From positions 620,001 to 684,000 of the forward strand of contig NZ_LR880474.1 in NCBI RefSeq assembly GCF_904066215.1: DNA of 64,000 bases. The letters run 5' to 3'. The stretch is from Microbacterium sp. Nx66 (lineage in GTDB: Bacteria; Actinomycetota; Actinomycetes; Actinomycetales; Microbacteriaceae). Shown here one piece after another: positions 52,363 through 61,460 of this stretch. How positions within the stretch are numbered: the stretch's first letter is position 1; each line of letters begins with the position of its first letter. Below the pieces are notes generated by a model, which made no database searches, was not told where the DNA came from, and saw nothing but the letters and a program-made list of their open reading frames with translations. Position numbers and translations under genes: made by a program.

Positions 52363-53462
52363 TGTTCGTTCCTTTCGTCGGGAGATGCCGCGGATGCGGC
52401 GTCCATCGGTGCCTTCGTCGCTGTGGCGGCACCGGCGGGGGGTCTGCCCGGTCGGCGGCGTGCCTTCTGCAGCCAGGCCAGGAAGCTTGCGGCCACCACC
52501 GAGATCACGAGGAGCGTGCCGGTGATGATGTTGATGACGTCGGAGGTGACGTTCACCAGGCGGAGTGCACTCGCGAGCGCTCCGATGAGGAAGGCGGCGG
52601 CGATGACGCCGTAGATCTTGCCGCGACCGCCGAACACCGACACGCCGCCGAGCACGACGGCCGCGATGACCTGGAGCTCGAGGCCGGTGGCGTTGTCGCC
52701 GCGGGCGCTGCCGTAGCGGAGCGTGTAGAAGATGCCGGCGAACGCGGCGACCGCCCCGGACAGCACGAACAGGATGAGCTTCGTGCGCTCGACGTGCACA
52801 CCGGAGAAGTGGGCCGCGTCCTTCGACAGACCGATCGCGTACACCCCGCGGCCGAACGGCGTGAAGTGCAGCAGGACCGAGAAGACCGCGACGAGCACGA
52901 GGAACGGGATCGTGATGACGGGGATGGGGGTCCCGGCGATCTTCGCCTTGGCGAGAGCCGTCCAGAACTCCGGGAAGTCGGTGACGGCCGCCGTGCCGAG
53001 CAGCCCGACGGCGAGGCCGCGGAAGAGCGCGAGTGTGCCGATCGTGACGGCGAGCGAGGGCAGGCCGACGACTGTCACGAGGAAGCCGTTGAACGCTCCG
53101 CCGACCACGCCCACGACGAGGGCGGCGAGGGCCGCGAGCTCGAAAGGGATCCCCGCCTGCACCAGCGCGCCGGTGACGACGCTGGACAGTCCGACCATGC
53201 TGCCCACCGAGAGGTCGATCTCACCGGTGATCATGATGAGGGTCATCGGCAGGGCGATCAGCAGGATCGGGGCGATGTCGAGCAGCAGGTAGGTCAGCGT
53301 GATGGGCTGTCCGAACCCGCGGATGCTGGACGCCGAGACGATCGCGACGAGCAGGAGCAGACCCACGATCGCGGCCTCGCGGGTGAGCAGGAGGCGACGC
53401 CACAGGGGCTTGTCGTAGTCGCGGATGACGCGGGTGGTCGCGGTGGCGGTCGCGGTGGTCAT
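52359..53462 (-). CDS. rhaQ: Rhamnose ABC transporter permease
   Basis: A 367-aa CUT2-type permease (RbsC-like) with about nine membrane segments, starting AAIVGLLLLVAIVSASSI; the characteristic MITGEIDLSVGSMVGLSSVVTGAL and VVLGGVSVFGGRGKIYGVIAAAFLIG blocks are clear. The C-terminus is a charged tail. ATG 53462 overlaps the other permease's stop (ATGA). Forms a heterodimeric channel with the upstream permease. Confidence 0.93.
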   Translation of the reverse strand: MTTATATATTRVIRDYDKPLWRRLLLTREAAIVGLLLLVAIVSASSIRGFGQPITLTYLLLDIAPILLIALPMTLIMITGEIDLSVGSMVGLSSVVTGALVQAGIPFELAALAALVVGVVGGAFNGFLVTVVGLPSLAVTIGTLALFRGLAVGLLGTAAVTDFPEFWTALAKAKIAGTPIPVITIPFLVLVAVFSVLLHFTPFGRGVYAIGLSKDAAHFSGVHVERTKLILFVLSGAVAAFAGIFYTLRYGSARGDNATGLELQVIAAVVLGGVSVFGGRGKIYGVIAAAFLIGALASALRLVNVTSDVINIITGTLLVISVVAASFLAWLQKARRRPGRPPAGAATATKAPMDAASAASPDERNEQ

Positions 53463-54478
53463 GATTCGTCCCTCGCCTCGATGAGCCGCCGTCTCTGCCG
53501 TACCGCGAGCACGCGGTCGAGCACGATGGCGCCGATGATGAGCAGGCCGACGACGGCACGCTGCCAGAAGTCGGGGATGCCGAGGATCGGCAGCGCCCGG
53601 TTGATGGTCAGCAGGAGGACGGCGCCGATCGCCGCGCCCCAGACCGAGCCGATGCCGCCGGTGATCGCGACGCCGCCGATGACGGCCGCGCCCACCGCGT
53701 CCAGCTCCCATCCCGCTCCCGCCTGGGAGTTGATGGTGCCGTAGCGGGCCGCGTAGAAGACGCCGGCGAGTCCGGCGAGGGCCCCCGACAGGACGAAAGC
53801 GGTGAGCACGCGGCGGGTGACACGCAGGCCGTACAGCTCGGCCGCCGCCGGGTCGGAGCCGATCGCGTAGAACTCCCGGCCGCCGCGGGTGTTCTTCATG
53901 TACCAGGCGGCGACGGCGAGCACGAGGACCGCGACGATCGCGAGGATCGGGATGCCGAGGAGCTGGCCCGTGCCCAGAGCCAGGAAGTCGCGCGGCATGT
54001 CGGACGCGTTCACGCGGTCGCTGCCGGTCCACAGCACGTTGATGCCGCGGTAGGCGTAGAGGGTGCCGAGGGTGATGACCATCGCCGGCACCTTGGCGTA
54101 CGCGACGAGGGCGCCGTTGATGAGGCCGAGGAGGGCGCCGAGCACCACGGCGGCGACCACGACCAGCACGATCGGGATGCCCGGGATGTCGATGAAGAGT
54201 CGTCCGGTCAGGTAGGCGGTCAGACCCATCACGGACCCTACGGACAGGTCGACGTTGCGCGTGATGAGGACGATGGCCTGTCCTACCGCGACGAGCACGA
54301 GGATCGAGGGCGTCAGCAGCAGGTCGCGCCAGCCGTCGGCGCTGAACAAGAACTTGGGGTTGTTGAGGGTCGCGGCGGTCACCACGAGCACGAGGGCCAG
54401 GAGGATGCCGAACTCGCGGGCTCTGCCGAGACCGGAGATGCGCTTGGTGAGCGCGGAGACGGGGATGGCGGTGGTCAC
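53459..54478 (-). CDS. rhaP: Rhamnose ABC transporter permease
   Basis: A 339-aa CUT2-type permease. Blocks: LITRNVDLSVGSVMGLTAYLTGRL, VITLGTLYAYRGINVLWTG, and GAAVIGGVAITGGIGSVWGAAIGAVLLL. GTG 54478 overlaps the ATPase stop (GTGA); upstream open frame is ATPase sequence. It pairs with the other permease and the ATPase RhaT. Confidence 0.93.
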   Translation of the reverse strand: MTTAIPVSALTKRISGLGRAREFGILLALVLVVTAATLNNPKFLFSADGWRDLLLTPSILVLVAVGQAIVLITRNVDLSVGSVMGLTAYLTGRLFIDIPGIPIVLVVVAAVVLGALLGLINGALVAYAKVPAMVITLGTLYAYRGINVLWTGSDRVNASDMPRDFLALGTGQLLGIPILAIVAVLVLAVAAWYMKNTRGGREFYAIGSDPAAAELYGLRVTRRVLTAFVLSGALAGLAGVFYAARYGTINSQAGAGWELDAVGAAVIGGVAITGGIGSVWGAAIGAVLLLTINRALPILGIPDFWQRAVVGLLIIGAIVLDRVLAVRQRRRLIEARDES

Positions 54479-55992
54479 GAGCTGAGCTCCGATGCGTGCG
54501 TCGCGGCGAACATGACGTTCTCGGAGGTGGCCTCCGAGCGGGGGATCTCGGCCGTGATGCGACCCTCGCGCATCACGAGCACGCGGTCGGCCATGCCGAG
54601 GACCTCGGGCAGCTCGGACGAGATCATCAGGATCCCCATGCCCTGACCGGCGAGCTGGGACAGCAGACGGTGCACCTCGGACTTGGTGCCGACGTCGATG
54701 CCGCGGGTGGGCTCGTCGATGAGGAGCACCTGCGGCTGCGTCGCGAGCCACTTCGCGAGCACGACCTTCTGCTGGTTGCCGCCGGAGAGCGTGGCGGCGA
54801 CGGTGTCGAGCGCGTGCGTCTTCACCTCCAGCCGCGAGGCCCACTCCCGGGCGGCACGGTTCTCCATCGCCGTGGTGAGCAGGCCGAGGCGGGCGAGGCG
54901 CCGACGGATCGCGAGGGTGATGTTGCCGCCGACGCCGGCTTCGATGACGAGGCCCTGCTTGCGGCGATCCTCGGGGACGAGGGCGAGCCCGGCGCGCATG
55001 GCGTCCACCGGGCGCCGGGCGCGGATACGGCGCCCCTTCATGTGCACGCTGCCCTCGCGGTACCCGTCCACGCCGAAGACGGCGCGGGCGACCTCGCTGC
55101 GTCCGGCGCCGACGAGGCCGGCCAGTCCGACGATCTCGCCGGCGCGGACGGAGAAGGAGATGTCGTGGAAGAGGCCGGGGCTGGTCAGCCCCTCGACCTC
55201 GAGCAACGGTTCGCCGATCGTCGCCTCCTGCTTCGGGAACAGCTCGGACACCTCGCGACCCACCATCTGATGGACGAGCTCGTCCACGGTGGTCTCGGCG
55301 ATGGCGGAGGTCGCGATGTACGCGCCGTCCCGCATGACCGTCACGGTGTCGCAGAGCGCGAACACCTCGTCGAACCGGTGCGAGATGAAGATGAGGCCGC
55401 GGCCCTCGTCGCGCAGGCTCCGGGCGATCGCGAACAGACGCTCCACCTCGACGCCGGACAGTGCCGCGGTGGGCTCGTCCATGATGAGCAGCGTGGCGTC
55501 GAGGGAGACGGCCTTGGCGATCTCGATGACCTGCTGGTCCGCGATCGACAGGCCCTCGGCGGGACGGTCGGGGTCGATCGTGACGCCGAGGCGGGTGAAG
55601 AGGCGCTCGACCTCGTGGCGCATGGCCTTGCGATCGATCCGTCCGAACCGCCCGACCGGCTGGCGGCCCATGAAGATGTTCTCGGTGACGGAGAGGTCGG
55701 GGAAGAGTGTCGGCTCCTGGTAGATCACCGCGACGCCGGCGGCCTTCGACTGCGCGGTCGAGGTGAAGTCGACGTCCTCGCCGCGGAGGCGGAAGACTCC
55801 GCCGTCGCGCTGGTAGAGACCGGCGACGATCTTCACGAGGGTCGACTTGCCGGCACCGTTCTCGCCGACGAGCGCATGGATGGAACCGGGGTGGACGGCG
55901 ATGGTGCCGGAGCGCAGGGCGATCACCGACCCGAAGGCCTTCTGGACGTCGGCGAGCTCGAGCACGGGCGCCGTCGTGGGTGAGGACATCAT
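54475..55992 (-). CDS. rhaT: Rhamnose ABC transporter ATPase
   Basis: A 505-aa double ABC ATPase of the CUT2 type. First half: Walker A GENGAGKSTLVK, signature-like LSIADQQVIEIAKA, Walker B LLIMDEPTAAL. The second half has a degenerate Walker A (GLVGAGRSEVARAVFG), LSGGNQQKVVLAKW signature, and LLIDEPTRGID. Start chosen at the ATG with GGAGAG just upstream (two ATGs in tandem; the open frame runs 11 codons further). First gene of the nine-gene operon, 21 nt from a LacI-type operator. Confidence 0.94.
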   Translation of the reverse strand: MMSSPTTAPVLELADVQKAFGSVIALRSGTIAVHPGSIHALVGENGAGKSTLVKIVAGLYQRDGGVFRLRGEDVDFTSTAQSKAAGVAVIYQEPTLFPDLSVTENIFMGRQPVGRFGRIDRKAMRHEVERLFTRLGVTIDPDRPAEGLSIADQQVIEIAKAVSLDATLLIMDEPTAALSGVEVERLFAIARSLRDEGRGLIFISHRFDEVFALCDTVTVMRDGAYIATSAIAETTVDELVHQMVGREVSELFPKQEATIGEPLLEVEGLTSPGLFHDISFSVRAGEIVGLAGLVGAGRSEVARAVFGVDGYREGSVHMKGRRIRARRPVDAMRAGLALVPEDRRKQGLVIEAGVGGNITLAIRRRLARLGLLTTAMENRAAREWASRLEVKTHALDTVAATLSGGNQQKVVLAKWLATQPQVLLIDEPTRGIDVGTKSEVHRLLSQLAGQGMGILMISSELPEVLGMADRVLVMREGRITAEIPRSEATSENVMFAATHASELSS

Positions 55993-56012
55993 TTCTCTCT
56001 CCATTGAGGGAA

Positions 56013-56024
56013 TGAATCGTTTCA
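56013..56024. promoter_or_regulatory. LacI-type operator upstream of the rhamnose operon
   Basis: TGAATCGTTTCA at 56013-56024: TGAA and TTCA half-sites around a CG centre, the typical LacI-family 12-bp dyad, 21 nt from the ATPase start. A near-identical site lies before the regulator gene. Confidence 0.75.
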
Positions 56025-56102
56025 AACCCTGATGGAGTTGAGACTAGGGGCTGTGTTGACGCGTGTCAATACGGCGTGAGAGTCTGAGGCGATCCCCGCG
56101 GA

Positions 56103-56114
56103 TGAGTCGTTTCA
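56103..56114. promoter_or_regulatory. LacI-type operator upstream of the regulator gene
   Basis: TGAGTCGTTTCA at 56103-56114, differing from the site at 56013 in one base, ends 26 nt before the regulator ATG. It suggests autoregulation, and two sites 90 bp apart could allow looping. Confidence 0.7.
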
Positions 56115-56140
56115 GCGGCGGGAACCGGAGGGAGGGCGCG

Positions 56141-57145
56141 ATGGCCGTCAGTGTGCGGGAGGTCGCCGAGGACGCGGGTGTCTCCGTCGGGACCGTGTCG
56201 AACGTGCTCAATCGGCCGGAGAAGGTGGCCGCGGAGACCGTCGCTCGCGTACAGGCGTCCATCGACCGTCTCGGGTTCGTGCGCAACGACGCGGCGCGGC
56301 AGCTCCGTGCCGGGCGCAGCCGCACGATCGGGCTCGTCGTGCTCGACATCCGGAACCCGTTCTTCGCCGAGGTGATCCGCGGGGCCGAGGAGCGCGCCGA
56401 CCAGCACGGACTCTCCGTCCTCGTCGCGAACAGCGACGAGAAGCAGGAGCGCGAGGCGATGCACCTGGACCTCTTCGAGGAGCAGCGGGTGACGGGTGTG
56501 CTCGTCACCCCGGTGGCGGAGTCACTGCCGCGGCTGGTGCGGATGCATGAGCGCGGTACGCACGCCGTCCTCGTCGACCGGGAATCGCAGGATGAGCGGT
56601 TCGCCTCCGTCGCCGTCGACGACGTGGAGGGCGGGCGCATCGCGACGGAGCACCTGCTCGCGGTCGGCCGTCGCCGGATCGCCTTCGTCGGCGGCCCGGT
56701 CGCGCTGCGCCAGGTCTCCGATCGCCTGAGCGGCGCGCAGGCCGCGGCGGCTGCGGCAGGGGTCGGGCTGGAGTTCATCGCGACCTCCGCGCTCACCGTC
56801 GAGGAGGGGCGGCGCGCCGGTGCGCAGATCCTCGACCGTGCCGCGGGGGACCGGCCGGACGCCGTCTTCGCGGCGAACGATCTCCTGGCCCTCGGCCTCC
56901 TGCAGAGCCTGGTGATGACCGGCGATGCCCGGGTCCCCGAGGACATCGCGCTCGTCGGCTACGACGACATCGACTTCGCCGCGGCCGCCGTGATCCCGCT
57001 CAGCTCGGTGCGGCAGCCGGCCGCGCTCATCGGCTCGACCGCCGTCGACTTGCTGCTGCGAGGACAGGACGAGGTGGCGCCGGCGCCTGAGCACGTGCTG
57101 TTCCGGCCGGAGCTCGTCGCCCGCCGCTCGACCACCGGGGAGTGA
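56141..57145 (+). CDS. LacI-family regulator of rhamnose utilisation
   Basis: A 334-aa LacI/GalR regulator. N-terminal HTH (SVREVAEDAGVSVGTVSNVLNRPEKVAAETVARV), then hinge QASIDRLGFVRNDAARQLRAG, followed by the sugar-binding core (GLVVLDIRNPFFAEVIRGAE to VFAANDLLALGLLQSLV and GYDDIDFAAAAVIPLSSVRQP). ATG 56141 follows GGAGGGAGGG. Divergent from the rhamnose operon with an operator on each side; it probably represses both until rhamnose or its derivative binds. Confidence 0.92.
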   Translation: MAVSVREVAEDAGVSVGTVSNVLNRPEKVAAETVARVQASIDRLGFVRNDAARQLRAGRSRTIGLVVLDIRNPFFAEVIRGAEERADQHGLSVLVANSDEKQEREAMHLDLFEEQRVTGVLVTPVAESLPRLVRMHERGTHAVLVDRESQDERFASVAVDDVEGGRIATEHLLAVGRRRIAFVGGPVALRQVSDRLSGAQAAAAAAGVGLEFIATSALTVEEGRRAGAQILDRAAGDRPDAVFAANDLLALGLLQSLVMTGDARVPEDIALVGYDDIDFAAAAVIPLSSVRQPAALIGSTAVDLLLRGQDEVAPAPEHVLFRPELVARRSTTGE

Positions 57146-57151
57146 CCGCGG

Positions 57152-57859
57152 TCAGGCCGGCGTCGGCGTGGAGCGCTGGGCGCTGGCGCCCCGCATGATG
57201 CGCGCCACGGCGGTGATGAGGAAGAGCTGCCCGGTGATCCCCTCGGCGATGGCCACCGCCTGCACGCCCGATCCGACGGGGACGAGGTTGCCGTAGCCCG
57301 TCGTCGTCAGGGCGGTGAACGAGAAGAAGAGCTGATTGCCGAGCGAATCGCTCGCCGCATCGCCGAACAGCGGGGTCGGCAGCAGCAGGGACAGCAGGTT
57401 GTAGACGAAGGCGAAGAACATGCCCACGAGGATGTAGGCCGTCACGGCGGCCAGGAGGGCCTCGACGTCGAGGCCTCGGCGGGTGACCTGGTGCGCGATG
57501 ATGGCCCACGGCGCGACCAGCAGCGCGATCATGGAGGCGGCGGAGAGGGCGACGGCGAGGGCCGGACTGTCCGTGGCGAAGAACGCCGCGAGGAGGGCAG
57601 CGAGCCCGGCGGCCGAGAGCACGACCCACGACACCCGCTGCACGAGGGCGCGGGCCCTGGTCACGCGGAACACGATCGCGACCGTGACCAGCATCGCCAG
57701 GAACGCCCAGGGGCTGGGAACCGTGCCGGGCTGGGCCGCGCACAGTCCGTACGAGACGATGAGGAGGGCGAGCACCGTGGCATAGCCGAGGGCGCCGCGC
57801 CTCGGGTCGGCCGGGGCGGCGAACCCCGCGCGGACGTGCGCTCCCGATGGCTCGGACAT
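57152..57859 (-). CDS. Potassium channel family protein
   Basis: A 235-aa membrane protein. The pore signature LTTTGYGNLVPV (TTGYGN filter, near the C-terminus) identifies a two-transmembrane K+ channel-type pore; before it lie four further membrane segments in two hairpins (TVLALLIVSYGL, AFLAMLVTVAIVF, ALAVALSAASMIALLV, ALLAAVTAYILVGMFF). ATG 57859 has GAGGAGAGG upstream. No regulatory RCK domain. Convergent with the LacI regulator. Confidence 0.88.
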   Translation of the reverse strand: MSEPSGAHVRAGFAAPADPRRGALGYATVLALLIVSYGLCAAQPGTVPSPWAFLAMLVTVAIVFRVTRARALVQRVSWVVLSAAGLAALLAAFFATDSPALAVALSAASMIALLVAPWAIIAHQVTRRGLDVEALLAAVTAYILVGMFFAFVYNLLSLLLPTPLFGDAASDSLGNQLFFSFTALTTTGYGNLVPVGSGVQAVAIAEGITGQLFLITAVARIMRGASAQRSTPTPA

Positions 57860-57980
57860 GGCCTCTCCTCTCGCGTCCGCGGGGGCGGGCCCTCGCAACG
57901 TGCGGCCAGTATCGCAGGGCGGCCGGCCCGCGCCGGGGAGCGTCCGAGACCGGCGGTTCGTGACCACGCGTCGGACCCGT

Positions 57981-57986
57981 TATGAT
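57981..57986 (+). promoter_or_regulatory. Candidate -10 box of tRNA-Ser(GCT)
   Basis: TATGAT 36 nt upstream of the tRNA 5' end. A weak -35 lies about 18 nt further up (TTCGTG). Evidence is position and sequence only. Confidence 0.5.
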
Positions 57987-58021
57987 GGTGAGGTGCATCC
58001 GTGCTCTCGAGCCGGATGCCT

Positions 58022-58110
58022 GGAGACGTCGCATAGTCCGGCCTAGTGCACCACCCTGCTAAGGTGGAGTCCCCTCACGGGGACCAGGGGTTCAAATCCC
58101 CTCGTCTCCG
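58022..58110 (+). tRNA. tRNA-Ser (anticodon GCT)
   Basis: An 89-nt class II tRNA. Acceptor GGAGACG with CGTCTCC, discriminator G; anticodon loop CACCCTGCTAAGGTG (GCT); long variable arm GTCCCCTCACGGGGAC; T-arm AGGGGTTCAAATCCCCT. No CCA encoded. Confidence 0.95.
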
Positions 58111-58117
58111 CACGGAG

Positions 58118-58147
58118 AAGCCCCGACGAGTCCGCTCGCCGGGGCTT
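58118..58147 (+). terminator. Terminator after tRNA-Ser(GCT)
   Basis: Stem AAGCCCCG (58118-58125) / CGGGGCTT (58140-58147) with a 14-nt loop, followed by TCGTGTT. It lies eight nt after the tRNA 3' end and also ends near the MarR gene on the other strand. Confidence 0.8.
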
Positions 58148-58177
58148 TCGTGTTCGCGGCTGCGGGGGCTGTCCTCC

Positions 58178-58669
58178 TCACGCCTGCGTCCCGGGCATCC
58201 AGGTCGGATCGGGGGAGAGTGCGGCGGAGATCTTCCGGCTGGCCGCACCGAGCTGCCGCGCCTGCGCCGGTGTGAGTGCATCGAAGACGACGCGGCGGAT
58301 GAGGGCCTGGTGGGCGGGAGTCGACTCCTCGACCTTCCGATGGCCGGCGTCGGTGAGGATGCCGAGGGTGAAGCGCCCGTCCTCCGCGTCGACTTCGCGT
58401 CGGACCCAGCCTTTCGCCTCCAGGCGAGTGATGGCGCGGGAGAGCCGGGACAGCGTGCTGTTCGCGTAGCCGGCGAGGACGCTGAGGCGGAGGGTGCGCT
58501 CCGGCGCCGAATCGAGGGCGAAGAGGATCCCGTGCTCGAAGTGGGTGAGTCCGCTGTCCCGCTGCAACTGCGCGTCGAGGGCCGCCGGGAGCCGTTCGAG
58601 GAGCGTCGCGAGTGCCGACCAGACGTCCATCTCTTCGGCGTTCAAGGGGGCGGGGGAGAGCGGCGACAT
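58178..58669 (-). CDS. MarR-family transcriptional regulator
   Basis: A 163-aa winged-helix regulator. The recognition part is LRLSVLAGYANSTLSRLSRAITRLEAKGWVRREVDAEDGRFTLGILTDAG (helix-turn-helix plus wing). Divergent from the short-chain dehydrogenase gene; a perfect 9-bp dyad lies between them and overlaps the likely promoter, so it probably represses that gene, with ligand unknown. Confidence 0.92.
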   Translation of the reverse strand: MSPLSPAPLNAEEMDVWSALATLLERLPAALDAQLQRDSGLTHFEHGILFALDSAPERTLRLSVLAGYANSTLSRLSRAITRLEAKGWVRREVDAEDGRFTLGILTDAGHRKVEESTPAHQALIRRVVFDALTPAQARQLGAASRKISAALSPDPTWMPGTQA

Positions 58670-58731
58670 TCCTCCACCGTAGCGGTTGAGCCATGCTCTT
58701 CGCTTGCTTAGGAAAGTGAACAGTGGCTAGT

Positions 58732-58753
58732 ATGACTTGCGCAGGCAAGTCAT
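58732..58753. promoter_or_regulatory. MarR-type operator, perfect 9-bp dyad
   Basis: ATGACTTGC (58732-58740) and GCAAGTCAT (58745-58753) with a 4-nt centre, located between the divergent MarR and SDR genes. Size and symmetry fit a MarR dimer site. Confidence 0.8.
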
Positions 58754-58784
58754 GCGGAGGTCCGCTGAAGCGAGAGGGAGACGG

Positions 58785-59576
58785 ATGGAACTGGGGCTGC
58801 GCGGCAAGAGGGCGTTCATCAGCGGGTCGAGCCAGGGGATCGGCTATGCGGTCGCGTCCGCTCTCGCTGCCGAGGGGGTCGATGTCGTGATCAACGGTCG
58901 TGACGAGGGACGCGTCGACGCGGCGGTCGCCGCCGTGGCCCTCGCGCATCCCGGTGCGGCCGTCTCCGGGATCGCCGCGGACTTCACCGATCCCGACCAG
59001 GTGGCCGCATTGACGGAGAAGCTCGGTCAGGTGGACATCCTCGTCAACAACGTCGGTCTCTTCGGACTCGCCGACTTCGCGGACATCACCGATGAGGACT
59101 GGGCGCGCTACTTCGAGGTGAACGTGATGAGCGGAGTGCGCCTCTCCCGGGCTCTCCTGCCGGGGATGCGGGAACGGGGCTGGGGACGCATCGTCTTGGT
59201 CAGCAGCGAGTCCGGCGTGAACGTCCCGGCCGACATGGTGCACTACGGCGTGACGAAGGCGGCGATGATCGCCCTCGGCAACGGGTTGGCCAAGCTCACC
59301 CGCGGCACCGGCGTGACGGTCAACACCGTCCTGGGTGGCCCGACCTACTCGGAGGGCGTCGCGGCGACTGTCGCCGCCGTCGCAGCAGCCCAGTCCGTCT
59401 CCGTGGACGTGATGAAAGAGGCGATCATCGGACAGAACACGACCACACTCCTGGAGCGCTTCCTCGATCCGACCGAGGTCGCGGACCTCGTCGTCTACCT
59501 CTCCAGCGTCCGGGCCTCCGCGACGAACGGCGCCGCGCTGCGGGCGGATGGGGGCGTGCTGACGGCGATGCTCTGA
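58785..59576 (+). CDS. Short-chain dehydrogenase/reductase
   Basis: A 263-aa SDR: cofactor motif FISGSSQGIGYAVASALAAEG (GxxxGIG), the NNVG block (ILVNNVGLFG), catalytic Ser in VLVSSESG and YGVTKAAM (Tyr-x-x-x-Lys). ATG 58785 has GAGAGGGAG upstream. MarR control suggests it responds to a small aromatic or toxic compound; the substrate is unknown. Confidence 0.9.
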   Translation: MELGLRGKRAFISGSSQGIGYAVASALAAEGVDVVINGRDEGRVDAAVAAVALAHPGAAVSGIAADFTDPDQVAALTEKLGQVDILVNNVGLFGLADFADITDEDWARYFEVNVMSGVRLSRALLPGMRERGWGRIVLVSSESGVNVPADMVHYGVTKAAMIALGNGLAKLTRGTGVTVNTVLGGPTYSEGVAATVAAVAAAQSVSVDVMKEAIIGQNTTTLLERFLDPTEVADLVVYLSSVRASATNGAALRADGGVLTAML

Positions 59577-59626
59577 CCCGAGCGCGTCACTCGCCGGGGC
59601 CCATGGCTTCCGGTATCCTCGCGGGC

Positions 59627-61246
59627 ATGCCTAGACCCACCCAGACGCCGCAGCGCGAGGCCTTCGGCTCGCGGAACGTGTTCATCCTCTCGGCGATCGG
59701 CTCGGCCGTGGGTCTCGGGAACATCTGGCGCTTCCCGTACGTCGCCTACGAGGGCGGCGGCGGTGCGTTCCTCATCCCGTATCTGTGTGCGTTGTTGACG
59801 GCCGGCATCCCGCTGCTGTTCCTGGACTACGCGATCGGCCACCGGTTCCGGGGCTCCGCGCCGCTCGCGTTCCGACGCCTGCACCGGGCCGCCGAACCGC
59901 TGGGGTGGTGGCAGGTGCTGATCTGCGTCGTCATCGCGGTGTACTACGCCGTGATCGTCGCGTGGGCCGGCATGTACACCTGGTTCTCGGCGCAGCTCAC
60001 CTGGGGAGCGGGCAACGAGAACGACTTCTTCTTCGTCGACTTCCTGCAGTCCGCCGACGTCGCGGAGGTCGGCCTCTCCGGCGAGTTCGTGCCGCAGGTG
60101 GGCCTGCCGCTGATCGCGGTGTGGCTGATCGTCATCATCATCATGGCGCTCGGCGTCAAGCGCGGTATCGGGCGCGCCAACATGATCCTGATGCCGCTGC
60201 TCACCCTCATGTTCGCCGTGCTCGTGGTGCAGGCCCTCTTCCTCCCCGGCGCCCTGGACGGTCTCAACGCCTTCTTCACGCCGAACTGGGAGGCACTCGC
60301 CGACCCGGCCGTGTGGGCCTCCGCCTACGGGCACATCTTCTTCTCGCTGTCTGTCGCCTTCGGGATCATGGTGACCTACGCCTCGTACCTGAAGCGCAAG
60401 ACCGACCTCACCGGCTCGGGCCTCGTGGTCGCGTTCGCCAACTCCGGTTTCGAAATCCTCGCCGGCATCGGCGTGTTCGCGGCCCTCGGGTTCATGGCGC
60501 AGGCGCAGGGCACGGATGTCTCCGGCGTCGCGACCTCGGGCATCGGCCTCGCCTTCGTCGCGTTCCCGACGATCGTGTCCCAGGCGACCGGCGGGTCGAT
60601 CATCGGCGTGCTGTTCTTCGGCGCCCTCGTCTTCGCCGGGATCACCTCGATGATCTCGATCCTGGAGGTGATCGTCGCGGCACTGCAGGACAAGCTCGGC
60701 TGGGCGCGGGTGCGCACCACCCTCGTCGTCTCGATCCCGCTGGCCATCATCTCCGCCGCGCTGTTCTCCACCACCACCGCGCTGTCGGTACTCGACACCA
60801 CTGATGCCTTCGTCAACGCCTTCGGCATCATGGCGGTCGCCCTCGTCGCGGTGATCGTCGTGGCCTGGGTGCTGCACAAGCTGCCGCAGCTGCAGGAGCA
60901 CCTGAACCGCCGTTCGAGCTTCCGCGTCGGCCTCCTCTGGCGCCTGCTCGTGGGCGTGCTGGCCCCGCTCGTGCTCGGGTACCTGCTGATCACCGAACTC
61001 CTGACGAAGATCGCGGAGCCGTACAGCGGCTACCCCGGCTGGTTCCTCGGCGTGTTCGGCTGGGGCATGGTCATCGCGTTGGTGGTCGGCGGAGTACTGC
61101 TGTCGCTGGTGCCGTGGAGCAGGCGCTCCCGCGCCAAGGACGACGTCGGCTACGACGACTTCCTGGACCAGGAGGAGTACGCCGCCGATCCGGAGACGAC
61201 GAGCATCGCCGTCCCGGCCGCGCAGACGAAGGGAGCAGGGGCATGA
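59627..61246 (+). CDS. metP: Sodium-dependent amino-acid transporter, NSS family
   Basis: A 539-aa NSS/SNF-family symporter with the LeuT-fold pattern of about twelve membrane segments; the first bears the signature IGSAVGLGNIWRFPYVAYEGGGGAFLIPYL. ATG 59627 follows TATCCT by seven nt. Its stop overlaps the start of a 44-aa single-segment protein, the arrangement of MetPS in Corynebacterium, where the pair imports methionine and alanine. The substrate here is inferred from that arrangement. Confidence 0.9.
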   Translation: MPRPTQTPQREAFGSRNVFILSAIGSAVGLGNIWRFPYVAYEGGGGAFLIPYLCALLTAGIPLLFLDYAIGHRFRGSAPLAFRRLHRAAEPLGWWQVLICVVIAVYYAVIVAWAGMYTWFSAQLTWGAGNENDFFFVDFLQSADVAEVGLSGEFVPQVGLPLIAVWLIVIIIMALGVKRGIGRANMILMPLLTLMFAVLVVQALFLPGALDGLNAFFTPNWEALADPAVWASAYGHIFFSLSVAFGIMVTYASYLKRKTDLTGSGLVVAFANSGFEILAGIGVFAALGFMAQAQGTDVSGVATSGIGLAFVAFPTIVSQATGGSIIGVLFFGALVFAGITSMISILEVIVAALQDKLGWARVRTTLVVSIPLAIISAALFSTTTALSVLDTTDAFVNAFGIMAVALVAVIVVAWVLHKLPQLQEHLNRRSSFRVGLLWRLLVGVLAPLVLGYLLITELLTKIAEPYSGYPGWFLGVFGWGMVIALVVGGVLLSLVPWSRRSRAKDDVGYDDFLDQEEYAADPETTSIAVPAAQTKGAGA

Positions 61247-61377
61247 CCACCACTGCGATCGTCATGATGATCATCGCCATGGTCACGGTGTGGGGCGGCC
61301 TCATCGCCGCCGTCGTGAACCTCGCTCGGCACCCCGAGGTGGAGGACGCCGAGCCGGCGGTGCCGACCGAGCTCTGA
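61243..61377 (+). CDS. metS: Small subunit of the NSS transporter (MetS-like)
   Basis: A 44-aa protein with one membrane segment (MTTTAIVMMIIAMVTVWGGLIAAVV) and a short acidic C-terminal tail. It overlaps the transporter gene by four bases (ATGA). The size, single segment and position match MetS, needed for MetP activity in Corynebacterium. Confidence 0.85.
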   Translation: MTTTAIVMMIIAMVTVWGGLIAAVVNLARHPEVEDAEPAVPTEL

Positions 61378-61460
61378 TCTCCGACCCGATCGCATCGGAC
61401 CGGGACGATCGGGTGCCGGGAGGGCTGCGGCGACACGATGGTGGGGAAAGGAGGACCCCC

